Shown: positions 17,051 to 26,692 of the stretch, one piece after another
Layout: each line of letters opens with the position of its first letter
Position numbering within the stretch: position 1 is the stretch's first letter
From: Paenibacillus sp. PastM-3
GTDB taxonomy: Bacteria > Bacillota > Bacilli > Paenibacillales > Paenibacillaceae
DNA length: 64,000 nucleotides
NCBI RefSeq assembly: GCF_029893965.1
Contig: NZ_JARXXP010000001.1
Span: 496,001-560,000 of the forward strand
Reading direction: 5' to 3'
The notes under the pieces: generated by a model
Database searches by the model: none
What the model was told of the DNA's origin: nothing
Seen by the model: only the letters and a program-made list of their open reading frames with translations
Position numbers and translations under genes: made by a program

Positions 17051-17926
17051 CTACTCATACCCGGCAAAATACCCGATCACAACCTCACGGAATTCGCAGG
17101 CGGCCGGTGAAAGATAACGCCCCTTGTTCCACAGCAGAGCAATTTCCCGAACCAGCTTATCATTATTCACCTGTAAATAGCTGACCGCTCCGAGTGAATC
17201 CTTCGCAGTACCGGGAATAAATGCAATGCCGATTTCAGCTTCCACCAGCTGGATCAGCCTGGAAGGCTCATCTCCCTCATACACATAATGCGGTGTAAAT
17301 CCTTCTGCACTGCATACGGAATCAGCCAGATCACGGGTACCGTATCCCTTTTTGACACCCACAAACCATTCATCCTTCAGTTCAGACAAGTCAATAACGG
17401 AGCGGTCTGCCAGCCTGTGCCCTTTCGGCACTGCAACCAGAAGCGGGTCATTATATACAATCCGGGTTTCGATCTCCTCCGCTTCAAAGGATGGCGAAGA
17501 CAGACAGAAGTCTACTTCTCCCCTTAGCAGGCAGTCAGTCATCTCTCTGGTTGCAAGCATCTGTACATGAAAATGAATATCCGGCCGTTTAGAACGGAAG
17601 ACCCGCAGAATATTGGGGAGCGCGCTTGCTGCTGTTACCGCGAGCTCCAGCGTAGCGGGCTCCTGACCGGCAAGGTATTGCAGCTCCTGCCTGCCCTGGG
17701 CTAACTCAAATAAGACGCGCTCTGCACGCAGCAGAAATCTGCTGCCGTAATCATTCAGCTTCAGCCGCCTGCCGTTCCGGTCAAAGAGCGGAACACCCAG
17801 ATCCTCCTCCAGCCGGGCAATAGTTCTGCTTAGCGAGGATTGCGTAACATGCAGGCTCTGCGCAGCTTCTGTTACATGCTCGAGCCGGGCTACTGTTACG
17901 AAATAATGTAGTTGCAGAAGCTCCAT
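17051..17926 (-). CDS. LysR-type transcriptional regulator
   Basis: A LysR regulator of 291 aa. The N-terminal HTH (MELLQLHYFVTVARLEHVT, then TQSSLSRTIARLEEDLGVPLF) is followed by a ligand-binding domain. ATG 17926 has GGGAGG 4 nt upstream and gives the canonical LysR start; ATG 17941 would leave no space for a ribosome site. The gene is divergent from an MFS pump with a 112-nt shared promoter region, the classical arrangement for a LysR activator of an efflux gene. The ligand is probably a pump substrate, by inference. Confidence 0.92.
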   Translation of the reverse strand: MELLQLHYFVTVARLEHVTEAAQSLHVTQSSLSRTIARLEEDLGVPLFDRNGRRLKLNDYGSRFLLRAERVLFELAQGRQELQYLAGQEPATLELAVTAASALPNILRVFRSKRPDIHFHVQMLATREMTDCLLRGEVDFCLSSPSFEAEEIETRIVYNDPLLVAVPKGHRLADRSVIDLSELKDEWFVGVKKGYGTRDLADSVCSAEGFTPHYVYEGDEPSRLIQLVEAEIGIAFIPGTAKDSLGAVSYLQVNNDKLVREIALLWNKGRYLSPAACEFREVVIGYFAGYE

Positions 17927-18038
17927 AGCGCCTCCCTTCATTCCTTATAGTCAATGAAATCATAACATAAAATGCATTGGAGTAAATATCGAATTTCCTT
18001 TACGATAACATTACTTTCATAACAAGGAGGACACCGAA

Positions 18039-19415
18039 ATGAAAAACCACAACAGTTGGTTATTAATATCGGTAGGGTTGGGGGTCCTGCTGAATCCGTT
18101 GAATTCTTCCATGATTTCGATTGCTTTAACCAGACTTCAGGAAGTCTACCAGCTGGATTATACTGCTGTATCGTGGGTTGTTTTTGCTTTTTATATCGCC
18201 AGCAGTGTTGCCCAGCCAGTGATGGGCAAAGCCAGCGACCTGTTCGGCCGGCGTCGCATTTTTCTCGCCGGACTGGTAGTTGCCTTCGTTGCCTCCATGC
18301 TGGCTCCCTTTTCGCCGGGGTTTGGCTGGCTAATCGTTTGCCGTATTATCCAGTCCATCGGGACAAGCATGATGGTTGCGGTTGGTATGGCGATTGTGCG
18401 GATCCATATTAAGGAGAACCAGGCTGCTGCCCTGTCTGTACTGTCCGTCTTTTTATCAGGCGCTGCGGCAGTCGGACCTTTTATCGGAGCAGTTATTATT
18501 GGGTGGTGGGATTGGGAGGCGGTGTTTTGGGTCAATATTCCATTCACGGCTGCCGGCTTTGCGCTGGCCTGGAGGAGCATTCCTGCGGATCACCCGAAGG
18601 AGGCTGCGGCAAAAGGCAGGCCGATCATACAATGGCTGGAAATCATGGACGTCAAAGGGATTGTACTGTTTGCAGCAGGTCTGACATCCCTGCTTCTTGG
18701 TGTGCTGTCCTTTGAGTCCTCAGGAGCCACAGCGTCCTGGCAGATCCTTACGGCTCTAGGCGGACTTACGCTGCTTGCCGGTTTCGTAATGCATGAGCTG
18801 AGAACAGCTTCGCCCTTTATTCCCCTGCGCACCTTTGCCCGTTACCCCGCTATGACCCGGGTTAATGTAGAGTACATGCTGGTTAACGTGCTGTATTATG
18901 CGCTCTTCTTCGGGCTGCCCTCTTATCTGCAGGCAGTACGGCAAGTCAGTGTCTTTCAGACAGGCATTCTAATGCTGAGTCTCGGATTGTGTTCGCTAGC
19001 AGCAGCCCCGTTTGCAGGACGTTGGGTAGACCGCTCGGGTCCGGGGCCAGCCCTCATGCTGTCTGCTCTGCTGATGACCTTCGGCTCATTGTGGCTGGCA
19101 ATGTGGAACGGGAGCTGGCCGGTTGCCAGCATATGCATAGCTTTGGCCGCCTTTGGAATAAGCAGCGGGCTAAGCGGTGTCGGCCTGCAGGCCGCCCTGT
19201 TTCAAAGCTCTCCCAAGGAAATCATCGGCGTTGCTTCAGGTGTGTTCAATACCTCAAGATATTTCGGGACCATCCTGTCCTCTTTGCTGACAGGCCTTGT
19301 TATGGGCGGGCAGCTCAGCTCCGGCGGCTTACGGCGGCTCGCCCTTGTTCTTACTGCAATCGGGCTTCTGCTGTTATTCCTGAACCGGCAGCGCCTGCGC
19401 GCAAGGTTTCGATAA
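18039..19415 (+). CDS. MFS drug-type efflux transporter (DHA2-like)
   Basis: A major facilitator transporter of 458 aa with 12-14 membrane segments. Motif A (GKASDLFGRRR) follows the second helix, and a motif C-like glycine/proline stretch (SGAAAVGPFIGAVI) lies in the fifth, which marks proton-driven exporters. The WWDWEAVFWVNIPF block is typical of the DHA2 (EmrB/QacA) branch. AAGGAGG precedes ATG 18039. It is divergent from a LysR regulator that probably controls it. Its 3' end overlaps a LysR remnant on the other strand by 65 nt. Confidence 0.92.
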   Translation: MKNHNSWLLISVGLGVLLNPLNSSMISIALTRLQEVYQLDYTAVSWVVFAFYIASSVAQPVMGKASDLFGRRRIFLAGLVVAFVASMLAPFSPGFGWLIVCRIIQSIGTSMMVAVGMAIVRIHIKENQAAALSVLSVFLSGAAAVGPFIGAVIIGWWDWEAVFWVNIPFTAAGFALAWRSIPADHPKEAAAKGRPIIQWLEIMDVKGIVLFAAGLTSLLLGVLSFESSGATASWQILTALGGLTLLAGFVMHELRTASPFIPLRTFARYPAMTRVNVEYMLVNVLYYALFFGLPSYLQAVRQVSVFQTGILMLSLGLCSLAAAPFAGRWVDRSGPGPALMLSALLMTFGSLWLAMWNGSWPVASICIALAAFGISSGLSGVGLQAALFQSSPKEIIGVASGVFNTSRYFGTILSSLLTGLVMGGQLSSGGLRRLALVLTAIGLLLLFLNRQRLRARFR

Positions 19416-19710
19416 AGTTCACCGCAGCTGTGCTGAGGAACGGCTGCTTCAGCCAGATAACGGCTGAGCTGGATACAGCATAGGGATCATCGATCCGGGA
19501 ATAACGGAGGCTCCGGCCGGTATGCCTGCCAAGTGAAGTCTCAGGAAGAATCGACGCACCTAACCCGGAGGATACCAGCTCGATCAGCATTCCGATGTCA
19601 GAACATTCTCCAATGATAATCGGGGATAATCCGCGGGAACGGAAATGCTCCAACGGGCTGGTCGTTGGTGTCATAATGGCTTTGGTCATGGAGAACCTTG
19701 TACCCTGGAG
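19351..19710 (-). pseudogene. LysR regulator remnant (C-terminal part only)
   Basis: About 110 codons encode only the second half of a LysR ligand-binding domain: PIIIGECSDIGMLIELVSSG, GLGASILPETS, then a normal C-terminus. The first 180 or so residues, including the whole helix-turn-helix, are missing; an in-frame TAG lies just upstream (19711-19713). No ribosome site precedes the internal ATG at 19689. This is the remnant of a second LysR gene, different from the intact one at 17 kb. The break lies in the 45 nt before the bshB2-like gene's 3' end. Confidence 0.75.
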
Positions 19711-19755
19711 CTAATTTGAGCCCAAGGTTTCCAGCCTGCCGGCATCCAAATAAGC

Positions 19756-20454
19756 TTAACTAAACCGGTAAGTCCAAAACTGTTCAGTGCCGTAACGGCT
19801 GCGGATTTCCTCATCGGCCAGAACCCGGCTGCCCACAAGCTCCGCTGCCTGGAACTGTGAACGGTGCGACTGAATGGACGCCATTTTGGAAGACAGGAAT
19901 GCGGTAACATCTACGGTTACGTCCGCTTTCCCGATCATCTGCTCGTGATTGCTGGAGAATGCACTGCACAGGACAACCGGCCGTTCTTCAGCAGGAAGAC
20001 GTCCTATGGTCCGTATGACAGCTGCCCCGGTTGCATCATGATCGGGGTGCACGCTGTAGCCGGGATAGAATGTAATTACGATCGAAGGTTTCAGCTCCTG
20101 CAGCATGTCCAGAATGGTTCCATCCAGCAGTTCCTGGTCCTCGAACTCTAACATCTTGTCATGGAAGCCAAGCATTCTGAGGTCCTGGATGCCGATTGCA
20201 CGGCAGGAGTCTTCCAGCTCCCGCTTACGGATACCCGGAAGGGTAACCCGGTTAGCGAAGGGCGGGATGCCCATATTCCGGCCCATTTCGCCAAGAGTAA
20301 GGCAGGCAAAGGTCACCTGAGCGCCTCCTGCTATGTATTTGGCCAAAGTGCCCGCTGCAACAAAGGACTCGTCATCCGGATGCGGGAACACGGCCAGAAT
20401 GCGCAAAGCATCAGTTTGATTATTGCTCATGTTCGTATCTTCCTCCATATTCAT
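19756..20454 (-). CDS. bshB2: Bacillithiol biosynthesis deacetylase (PIG-L family)
   Basis: A LmbE/PIG-L zinc deacetylase of 232 aa, very like Bacillus YojG (BshB2), which removes the acetyl group from GlcNAc-malate in bacillithiol synthesis. Zinc-binding motifs are visible: FPHPDDE near residue 24 and YSVHPDHDA near 132, with LGEMGRNMG and LRMLGFHDK as family blocks. The pairing with yojF upstream, by an ATGA overlap, reproduces the B. subtilis order. ATG 20454 has GGAGG 7 nt before it. A later ATG at 20430 also has a GGAGG but longer spacing. Confidence 0.92.
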   Translation of the reverse strand: MNMEEDTNMSNNQTDALRILAVFPHPDDESFVAAGTLAKYIAGGAQVTFACLTLGEMGRNMGIPPFANRVTLPGIRKRELEDSCRAIGIQDLRMLGFHDKMLEFEDQELLDGTILDMLQELKPSIVITFYPGYSVHPDHDATGAAVIRTIGRLPAEERPVVLCSAFSSNHEQMIGKADVTVDVTAFLSSKMASIQSHRSQFQAAELVGSRVLADEEIRSRYGTEQFWTYRFS

Positions 20455-20798
20455 AAGAACGCCTCCAGACTCAGCTGCAGGGCGACAACCAGCTTGCCCA
20501 TGCTGTCATGTCCGGCCAGAATAAGACGCTGAGTATCCTGCTCATCTATATGGGTAAGCCCTTCGGCGTAAATCCAGCCCTGTGCAGTCTTTAGCCCGAC
20601 CCGGTACGGGCCGGTGCCGGAGATGGAGCCCTGGGTGTAACGGATAACCGCATTGCTGATAAAAGCGGAGGCCGGATGACGGCTGCTGTCCAGATGGTTG
20701 GCATACGCGCCTGAAGTAAGCTCAAGATGGAGATATAAATCCCGTCCGGATAATTCATTTATCCGTGACTGTATATGTTGTAGTTGTATCGGCTGCAT
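20451..20798 (-). CDS. yojF: YojF-family protein (DUF1806)
   Basis: A small soluble protein of 115 aa of the YojF/DUF1806 family, which in Bacillus precedes bshB2. The match rests on the family context and blocks such as FISNAVIRYTQGSI, GPYRVGLKT and GWIYAEGLTHID. Its role is unknown; the link to bacillithiol rests on gene pairing. I chose ATG 20798 because GAAGGAG stands 6 nt upstream; a longer reading adds five residues without a good site. Confidence 0.85.
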   Translation of the reverse strand: MQPIQLQHIQSRINELSGRDLYLHLELTSGAYANHLDSSRHPASAFISNAVIRYTQGSISGTGPYRVGLKTAQGWIYAEGLTHIDEQDTQRLILAGHDSMGKLVVALQLSLEAFL

Positions 20799-20845
20799 AG
20801 TATACTCCTTCATTAGTTATAATGCCTCGGTGACTGCATTCATAA

Positions 20846-21154
20846 TTATCCTTCTACAATATCCGCCTGAAGATCGGTGGCAATCTCAATCATTAAAGGA
20901 ACGACCGCCTCTGCGGATACCGCCACATAGAGATCTCCGGAATACAGCCGGAAAGGAATTTCCGTTTCACCGTAAGTCCACATGAAGAAATCCCCCTCAA
21001 TGGTCATAATGCTCTCAGGTCCTTTAACGGTAAAAGTCTGCGAATAAGCAAAATCAGCCCGCTGTGCGAAGTACTGCTTGCATTCCTCCAGAGTGATCGC
21101 CTGTGCCGCGTTGTCCTCCTGCATGGAACGGGTTATACGAAAACGCTGATTCAT
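20846..21154 (-). CDS. Uncharacterised small acidic protein
   Basis: A soluble protein of 102 aa. I do not recognise the family. It starts with a basic strand (MNQRFRITRSMQ) and has a beta-rich centre (FTVKGPESIMTIEG, then FFMWTYGETEIPFRLYSGDL), which looks like a small all-beta or alpha/beta fold. The C-terminus is helical and acidic. ATG 21154 has GGAGG 6 nt upstream. It sits 47 nt before yojF on the same strand and could be co-transcribed with the bacillithiol pair. No signal peptide or membrane segment is present. Confidence 0.7.
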   Translation of the reverse strand: MNQRFRITRSMQEDNAAQAITLEECKQYFAQRADFAYSQTFTVKGPESIMTIEGDFFMWTYGETEIPFRLYSGDLYVAVSAEAVVPLMIEIATDLQADIVEG

Positions 21155-21374
21155 GTTATGCCTCCAAAAGAACAAATTTCTGCAGCGTTCGGGAAACGCA
21201 TTGCATTCCCGCCAGCTGTCCCGAAATCCCATTTTCTCATTCCCTGTGCACTCTGTCAAAACAATGCATGTTCATTCATGCAGATAATGACAAATTACCC
21301 TCGCATATATACTTTCTGATATATCAAAAAAAGTGCATAGCCGCCGCTACACACTCTTCCAAATCCTCTTCTGT

Positions 21375-22118
21375 TTACTCCTGATTCAAGAAAGTCCGGG
21401 TCCGCTCCAGCTGCGGATTGCCGAAGATTTGCTCCGGTGTTCCGGATTCGGCTATCTCCCCGTTGTCCATAAAGAATACCCGGTCTGCCACATCACGGGC
21501 AAAGTTCATCTCATGGGTCACGATGATCATCGTCATATTCTCCTCGGCCAGCTGGCGGATTACCCTCAGCACCTCGCCGGTCAGCTCGGGATCGAGTGCC
21601 GATGTCGGCTCGTCAAACAGCAGAATGTCCGGATTCAGCATCAGTGCTCTGGCGATAGCCACCCGCTGCTTCTGCCCGCCGGACAGCATGGACGGATATA
21701 CATCCGCCTTGTCAGCCAGACCGACCTTGGTCAGCAGCTCCATGCTTCTCGCAGCAATGACCTGGCTGCTCTCCCGCTTCAGCGTTCTGGGGGCCAGCTC
21801 CAAATTCCCCCGTACCGTCAGGTGCGGGAACAGGTTGAAGTGTTGGAATACCATGCCCATTGTTGAGGTAATGTCCCTGATCGCCGCGCTGCCGGCGTAT
21901 TTCCCATTCTCGGCCAGCGTTTTACCGTGGATGAAGATGCTCCCGCCGGTAATCTCCTCCAGATGCACAAGACTGCGCAGCATGGTGCTTTTACCGGAGC
22001 CGGAAGGTCCGATGACGGCCACAACCTCGCCGGGTTTCACTTCAAAGGTAATTTGCTTCAGCACATCCAGGCTGCCGAAGGATTTCTGTAATTGTTTTAC
22101 TTCTATAATACTGCTCAT
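21375..22118 (-). CDS. Polar amino acid ABC transporter ATPase
   Basis: An ATP-binding subunit of 247 aa from the polar amino acid uptake (PAAT) family, GlnQ/TcyC-like. It carries Walker [10 protein letters not shown], a Q-loop ([13 protein letters not shown]), signature LSGGQKQR, Walker [14 protein letters not shown] and the switch histidine (VTHEMNF). It is last in the order binding protein, permease, ATPase, with 15 nt to the permease gene. The substrate is an amino acid by family; cystine, glutamine and other polar residues are all possible. No regulator gene is adjacent. Confidence 0.93.
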   Translation of the reverse strand: MSSIIEVKQLQKSFGSLDVLKQITFEVKPGEVVAVIGPSGSGKSTMLRSLVHLEEITGGSIFIHGKTLAENGKYAGSAAIRDITSTMGMVFQHFNLFPHLTVRGNLELAPRTLKRESSQVIAARSMELLTKVGLADKADVYPSMLSGGQKQRVAIARALMLNPDILLFDEPTSALDPELTGEVLRVIRQLAEENMTMIIVTHEMNFARDVADRVFFMDNGEIAESGTPEQIFGNPQLERTRTFLNQE

Positions 22119-22133
22119 AATCGGACAGCCCTT

Positions 22134-22793
22134 CTACTCAAATTTGAAACGTTTCTCCAGCAGTTTGAAGAACAGCGTCAGCACAAGTGTCATCAGCAGA
22201 TAGATGATGCCTGCCACAACAAACGGCGTCACCGTAAAGTCACGGTTCACTGCGGTCTTGGCATAATTCAGCAGCTCCGGTACGGCAACGGCATAGAGCA
22301 GCGCAGTGTCTTTGACCAGGGTGATCGACTCATTCGCTACTGCCGGCAGCGCCACCCGGAACATCTGGGCGAGAATCACCTTGCGCAGTGTCTGCCATTT
22401 GCTGAGTCCCAGCACCTTGGCAGCCTCATGCTGTCCTTTGTCAATGGACAGCAGGCCGCCGCGGAATATTTCCGCGAAGTAGGCTCCATAGTTCAGGATA
22501 AAGCCGAGGGCAGCGGCAGCAAAACGGTCCATGACCAGGTACTCTCCGATGACCGGAATCTGCGGCAGTCCAAAGCAGAAGAACAGCAGCTGCAGCAGCA
22601 GCGGAGTGCCGCGCATCACGTAAATATAGGTGTGGGCCAGCCAAGCTAACGGCTTAATCCGGCTTTTGGCCGCCAGGGTGACCAGCATCCCGAGCGGGAT
22701 GGACAGGACGATGACAATCAGGAACAGCAGCACCGTTGTGCGTGCCCCCTCCAGCATCGGCCCGGCAATCTGGATAATATAATCAATACTCAT
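22134..22793 (-). CDS. Polar amino acid ABC transporter permease
   Basis: A HisM/GlnP-type permease of 219 aa with about five membrane helices. The ATPase-contact (EAA) loop is clear: HEAAKVLGLSKWQTLRKVI. The stretch IAGPMLEGARTTVLLFLIV at the N-terminus is characteristic of PAAT permeases. It lies between the binding-protein and ATPase genes with short gaps (29 and 15 nt), so it is one operon. As only one permease is encoded, a homodimer is expected. Confidence 0.93.
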   Translation of the reverse strand: MSIDYIIQIAGPMLEGARTTVLLFLIVIVLSIPLGMLVTLAAKSRIKPLAWLAHTYIYVMRGTPLLLQLLFFCFGLPQIPVIGEYLVMDRFAAAALGFILNYGAYFAEIFRGGLLSIDKGQHEAAKVLGLSKWQTLRKVILAQMFRVALPAVANESITLVKDTALLYAVAVPELLNYAKTAVNRDFTVTPFVVAGIIYLLMTLVLTLFFKLLEKRFKFE

Positions 22794-22822
22794 TTCTGTA
22801 ACCGACTCCTAAAGGAAGCTAT

Positions 22823-23593
22823 CTAGTTCAATACTTTATTTTCGCCAAACCATTTGGTAGAAATTTCGGCGGCTGTGCCGTCACTGCTGAGTTCATCCAG
22901 CGCCTTCTGCAGCTCATCGAGCAAAGCCTGATTGTCCTTCTTGATGCCAACACCATATTGCTCAGGGGCGAGGGATTCATCCAGCAGCTTGTATGTGTTC
23001 TGCTCAATGGACATATAGTATCTGGCTACTACTTCATCAATAACTACGCCGTCAAGACGGCCCGATTTCAGGTCAGTCAGGGCCAGCACGTTATCCGGGA
23101 ACTCGGATACACCGGCAACCTCAGCCTTGATCGGGCTTGCATCTAGTGCGTCAGCGGCGGACGACAGGCTCTGAAGTCCCAGCTCTTTGCCGGCAAGATC
23201 CGCAAGTGTGGCCAGCGGGGAATCGGCAAGCACGACTACCACCTGGCTGTTTTCCAGATAGGGTCTGGTGAACAGCACCTTTTCCTTGCGCTCATCAGTG
23301 ATCGTGTATCCGTTCCAGATCATATCAATACGTCCGCTGTTCAGCTCAGACTCCTTAGCTGACCAGTCGATTGGCTGGAAAGTAACCTCTTTGCCCATTT
23401 TTTCGGCAGCAGCCTTGGCATAGTCAATGTCGAAGCCGACGATTTCATTGTTCTCGTCCCGGAAGCCCATCGGTGCAAACTTGTCATCAATCCCGATAAC
23501 CAGCTTGTTATCATCATTTCCTGATCCGGAGCAGCCTGCAATCACTGCAATAATCATTACCGTTAAAAGAATCCATACTCCCTTGCGTCTCAT
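22823..23593 (-). CDS. Amino acid ABC transporter binding lipoprotein
   Basis: A family 3 extracellular solute-binding lipoprotein of 256 aa. The signal peptide has a lipobox (AVIAGCSG). The mature chain shows FAPMGFRDENNEIVGFDIDY, IDMIWNGYTITDERK and GVGIKKDNQ, blocks shared by GlnH/TcyA-like proteins. It is first in its operon, downstream of a plausible sigma-A promoter (TCGACG, 17 nt, TATTAT). The ligand is a polar amino acid by family. Confidence 0.93.
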   Translation of the reverse strand: MRRKGVWILLTVMIIAVIAGCSGSGNDDNKLVIGIDDKFAPMGFRDENNEIVGFDIDYAKAAAEKMGKEVTFQPIDWSAKESELNSGRIDMIWNGYTITDERKEKVLFTRPYLENSQVVVVLADSPLATLADLAGKELGLQSLSSAADALDASPIKAEVAGVSEFPDNVLALTDLKSGRLDGVVIDEVVARYYMSIEQNTYKLLDESLAPEQYGVGIKKDNQALLDELQKALDELSSDGTAAEISTKWFGENKVLN

Positions 23594-23664
23594 CTCTCTA
23601 ATCCCCCTAGTAAAATTAAAATGTCCACACGCGCTTTAGTTCGTTAACACGTTATCAGGCTATC

Positions 23665-23693
23665 ATAATAACATAGGATGTGAATTGCGTCGA
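23665..23693 (-). promoter_or_regulatory. Probable promoter of the amino acid importer operon
   Basis: On the minus strand TCGACG (23688-23693), a 17-nt spacer and TATTAT (23665-23670). The -35 box is imperfect (4 of 6), the -10 good (5 of 6). It is 72 nt upstream of the binding-protein start. Confidence 0.5.
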
Positions 23694-23862
23694 TAAAGGA
23701 GTGATCGGTTTCGTTGTCAATGGATAAATTGCAAACAATTAATTACAGCAAAATACTCCTGTGTTCCCGGTCACCATAGCGCTATCATTTCAGCAGGTAT
23801 AATGGGTTAAGGCTGATATTACTCGCCCTGACACGATAACTTGTTGTAGGAGGAGAAATACT

Positions 23863-24576
23863 ATGAGGAAGTATATCCCCAACCAGCACGGCGCCTGGGC
23901 CATGCTGATCCTTCCCTTCCTGTTCGGAATTGCTTCATCTGCAGGAAAAGCCATACATATCCCGCTGTTCATCTGCTGGCTGCTGATCTATCTGTTCAGC
24001 TTCCCGCTGCTGCAAGGCGTGAAGACCGGGAAATTCCGGCGATACGCCAAGCCGCTCAAGCTGTACGGGCTTCTGCTGGTCCCGTTTGTTATCTATCTGA
24101 TTATCGCCGAGCCTGATCTGATCTGGTTTGTGCTTCCGCTGCTGCCGCTCTTTGCAGTCAATCTCTATTTTGCCAAAACAAAAAATGAACGCGCATTGGT
24201 GAACGATATTTCAGCGATCATTGCTTTTTCCCTGATCATATATCCGGTCTTCTACGTCGGACAGGGAGAGAGCTGGAGGACAGCCACAGAGCTGTTCCTC
24301 TTGTCGGCCCTGTACTTTACCGGGACTGCCCTCTATGTCAAAACAATCATCCGCGAGCGGAACAATGCCCGGTATTATTGCATATCCGTCGCTTATCATC
24401 TGCTGTTTGCGGCAGCAGGCCTGATTCTCTTCCCTCCGCTGTTTGTGCCCCTGCTGATTCTGCTGCTCCGGGCAGCCATCCTGCCCAAGACGGGAATTAC
24501 AGCCAAACGTACCGGCATCACAGAAATTGGTTTTTCGGTCATGTTATACGCTGCAGTGCTGATTCTTTACTTTTAG
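23863..24576 (+). CDS. ywiC: YwiC-like membrane protein
   Basis: An integral membrane protein of 237 aa with about seven hydrophobic segments, of the YwiC family. The N-terminal block YIPNQHGAWAMLILPFLFG is the family hallmark. In B. subtilis ywiC lies beside narK, fnr and narGHJI; here it again lies beside nitrate genes, which supports a link to anaerobic respiration, though no biochemical role is known. TAGGAGGAG precedes ATG 23863. It stands alone on the plus strand and ends in a terminator. Confidence 0.85.
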   Translation: MRKYIPNQHGAWAMLILPFLFGIASSAGKAIHIPLFICWLLIYLFSFPLLQGVKTGKFRRYAKPLKLYGLLLVPFVIYLIIAEPDLIWFVLPLLPLFAVNLYFAKTKNERALVNDISAIIAFSLIIYPVFYVGQGESWRTATELFLLSALYFTGTALYVKTIIRERNNARYYCISVAYHLLFAAAGLILFPPLFVPLLILLLRAAILPKTGITAKRTGITEIGFSVMLYAAVLILYF

Positions 24577-24595
24577 AGAGTACAGAAGAACAATG

Positions 24596-24644
24596 AAAAA
24601 GGATGCTTCCCTATCGGCCATTCGATAGAAAAACATCCTTTTTT
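24596..24644. terminator. Bidirectional terminator after ywiC
   Basis: An outer stem (AAAAAGGATG, 24596-24605, with CATCCTTTTT) encloses an inner one (CTATCG, 24611-24616, with CGATAG, 24622-24627). T runs exist on both strands, so it can also serve the convergent acetolactate synthase remnant. Confidence 0.85.
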
Positions 24645-24662
24645 AATGTAAGTATTCAAAGT

Positions 24663-25548
24663 CTATTCCACAATCATATCCTGATTGCTCAACCCCGGCG
24701 GAACGATCGGATACACATTTGTCTCCTCGGTAATGTCGAACTCCATAATCACAAGGCCATCTGTATGCAGCGCCAGATCAATCATCTGCTCCGCTTCATC
24801 CATTGTGCGTGCCCGGAAGCCGTGAGCGCCGAAGGATTTGGCCAAGGCAACGAAGTCCGGTGAGCTGATCTTAACTGAAGAGTAGCGCTTGCCGAGGAAC
24901 AGCTGCTGCCACTGTCTTACCATCCCCAGATAGCCGTTTTTGAAAATGGCCACCTTGACATTCAGGCCCAGATCGTCTGCTGTCATCATTTCCTGCATGT
25001 TCATCTGAATGCTTCCGTCTCCTGTAATACAGACGACAGGGCGGTCGGGATACGCAACGGCTGCGCCGATTGCAGCCGGCAGGCCAAACCCCATCGGGCC
25101 GTCCTGTTGCCGCCACATAGAAGGCTTCGTGTATAATCCTCGGCAGGTCAGCGATTTCCCTTACAATATAATTATGTTTGGTGATCGGCATCGTCATCCC
25201 GTAAATATCCACTTCCTGAAAGCTGTCGAGACCGATGAGCTCCGTCGAAACCTGGCCGGTAAAGACAACTAGCGGAACGGAGTCCATAAACGCGGTGGCA
25301 ATTCCGGTCACGGCATTGGTGGCGCCAGGTCCGCTGGTAACCAGCGCTACACCTGTCAGTCCGGTTGCCCGGGCGTAACCATCTGCGGCATGAACAGCCG
25401 CCTGCTCGTGCCGGACCAGAACATGCTGCAGCCTGTCACAATCATATAACGCATCATACAAGGGCAATACGGCTCCGCCCGGATATCCGAATATCGTCTC
25501 CACCTCTTTTTCGATCAGCATTTGAATCAGCAGCCGGGCTCCGTTCAT
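24663..25548 (-). pseudogene. Acetolactate synthase large subunit, internally deleted
   Basis: A thiamine-diphosphate enzyme gene reduced to 886 nt. From ATG 25548 the first about 150 residues are normal ([33 protein letters not shown]; the active-site E is in this block). Near 25095-25110 the frame passes from [11 protein letters not shown] into another frame that reads [17 protein letters not shown]. That frame holds the C-terminal cofactor domain ([19 protein letters not shown]-type block [13 protein letters not shown]). Compared with IlvB of about 570 aa, roughly 270 internal codons are gone and the frame is shifted. It cannot make a working enzyme. No other ilv gene lies near. Confidence 0.9.
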
Positions 25549-25648
25549 AGGTACATTTCGTCTCCTGTCTCATTAATATGTTTTTTCGAATCTGCGAAAA
25601 AAGACCTGCAATCCTGCTCCATCAACAGCTGAACGCCCCGCTTAGAGC

Positions 25649-26665
25649 CTAGCCTCCGATATAGGACATGCCAATCTTCGTTCTGCTGCCCGCAGTCTGC
25701 TCTGTCCGCTCATCGGAATAACGGTCGCTCCGCTGTTCCCATACCGCCCGAATTGCCTTCAGTAGACTGGCGTCATCTGCCCCGCCCCGGAGTAAAGCTC
25801 TTAGATCCAGTCCGCTGGAAGCAAACAGACAGGTGTAGAATTTCCCGTCGGAGGACAGCCTTGCCCGCGTACAAGAGGAACAAAACGATTCCGAGACAGA
25901 GGTAATAAAGCCCACCTCTGCCCCGTTGTCCTTATATCTGTAACGTTCGGCAACTTCACCGAAGTAACAATGGCCAAGCGCCTCCATATCAAAGCTGCTG
26001 TGGAGGCGCTCCAGCATTTCTTTTTTGGTGACAACCTTTTTAAAGCTCCAGCCGTTGTCATTGCCTACATCCATGAACTCAATGAACCGCAGGGTGATCC
26101 GCTTTTCCTTGAAATATCGGGCCATCGGCTCAATCTCCGATTCATTGACTCCCCGCTGCACCACCATATTCACCTTAACCTCAAAGCCTGTGTTTACGGC
26201 ATGGTCAATGTTCTGCAGGATAATCCCGGATTTTAAGCCGCGCCCGTTCATTTTCCCGAATAATTCCGGGTCCAGTGCATCCAGGCTGACATTGAGTCTG
26301 CGCAGCCCGGCAGCATATAACGGCTCCGCCTGCTGTCCCAGCAGCACTCCGTTCGTGGTCAACCCCATATCCTCTACGCCGCCCATTGCACTTATACCTT
26401 CAACAAGCACGGGAAGCTCACGTCTCAGAAGCGGTTCTCCGCCGGTAAGACGGATTTTGGTTACGCCTAAGGAGACGAACAGCCGGGTAAGCCGGCGGAT
26501 TTCATCAAAGGTCAGCAGCTCACTGCCGGGAAGAAACGCATAATCATCCCCGAACAGCTCTTTGGGCATGCAGTAGGAGCACCTGAAATTGCACCGGTCT
26601 GTTACGGATATCCGTAAATCGCGCATTGGACGATGCAATTGATCTTGTATAGGTAATGTTCTCAT
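25649..26665 (-). CDS. moaA: GTP 3',8-cyclase, molybdenum cofactor synthesis
   Basis: A radical SAM enzyme of 338 aa that starts molybdopterin synthesis by rearranging GTP with two [4Fe-4S] clusters. The N-terminal cluster motif is CNFRCSYC (near residues 27-34). The C-terminal cluster cysteines are in [15 protein letters not shown] and the following YTC. The protein ends in GG, the conserved C-terminal tail. GGGGAGG precedes ATG 26665. It lies in the run narK-moeA-moaA, so cofactor synthesis appears tied to nitrate respiration. The other cofactor genes (moaC, moaD, moaE) are not in the window. Confidence 0.95.
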   Translation of the reverse strand: MRTLPIQDQLHRPMRDLRISVTDRCNFRCSYCMPKELFGDDYAFLPGSELLTFDEIRRLTRLFVSLGVTKIRLTGGEPLLRRELPVLVEGISAMGGVEDMGLTTNGVLLGQQAEPLYAAGLRRLNVSLDALDPELFGKMNGRGLKSGIILQNIDHAVNTGFEVKVNMVVQRGVNESEIEPMARYFKEKRITLRFIEFMDVGNDNGWSFKKVVTKKEMLERLHSSFDMEALGHCYFGEVAERYRYKDNGAEVGFITSVSESFCSSCTRARLSSDGKFYTCLFASSGLDLRALLRGGADDASLLKAIRAVWEQRSDRYSDERTEQTAGSRTKIGMSYIGG

Positions 26666-26692
26666 CTGTCTGGTCCTCCCCTTTCTGCAAGC

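Noticed and set aside
16996..17067. Longer start for the GNAT gene
   Set aside because: It would overlap the LysR gene and add a tail without homology; the GTG at 16995 has a much better ribosome site.
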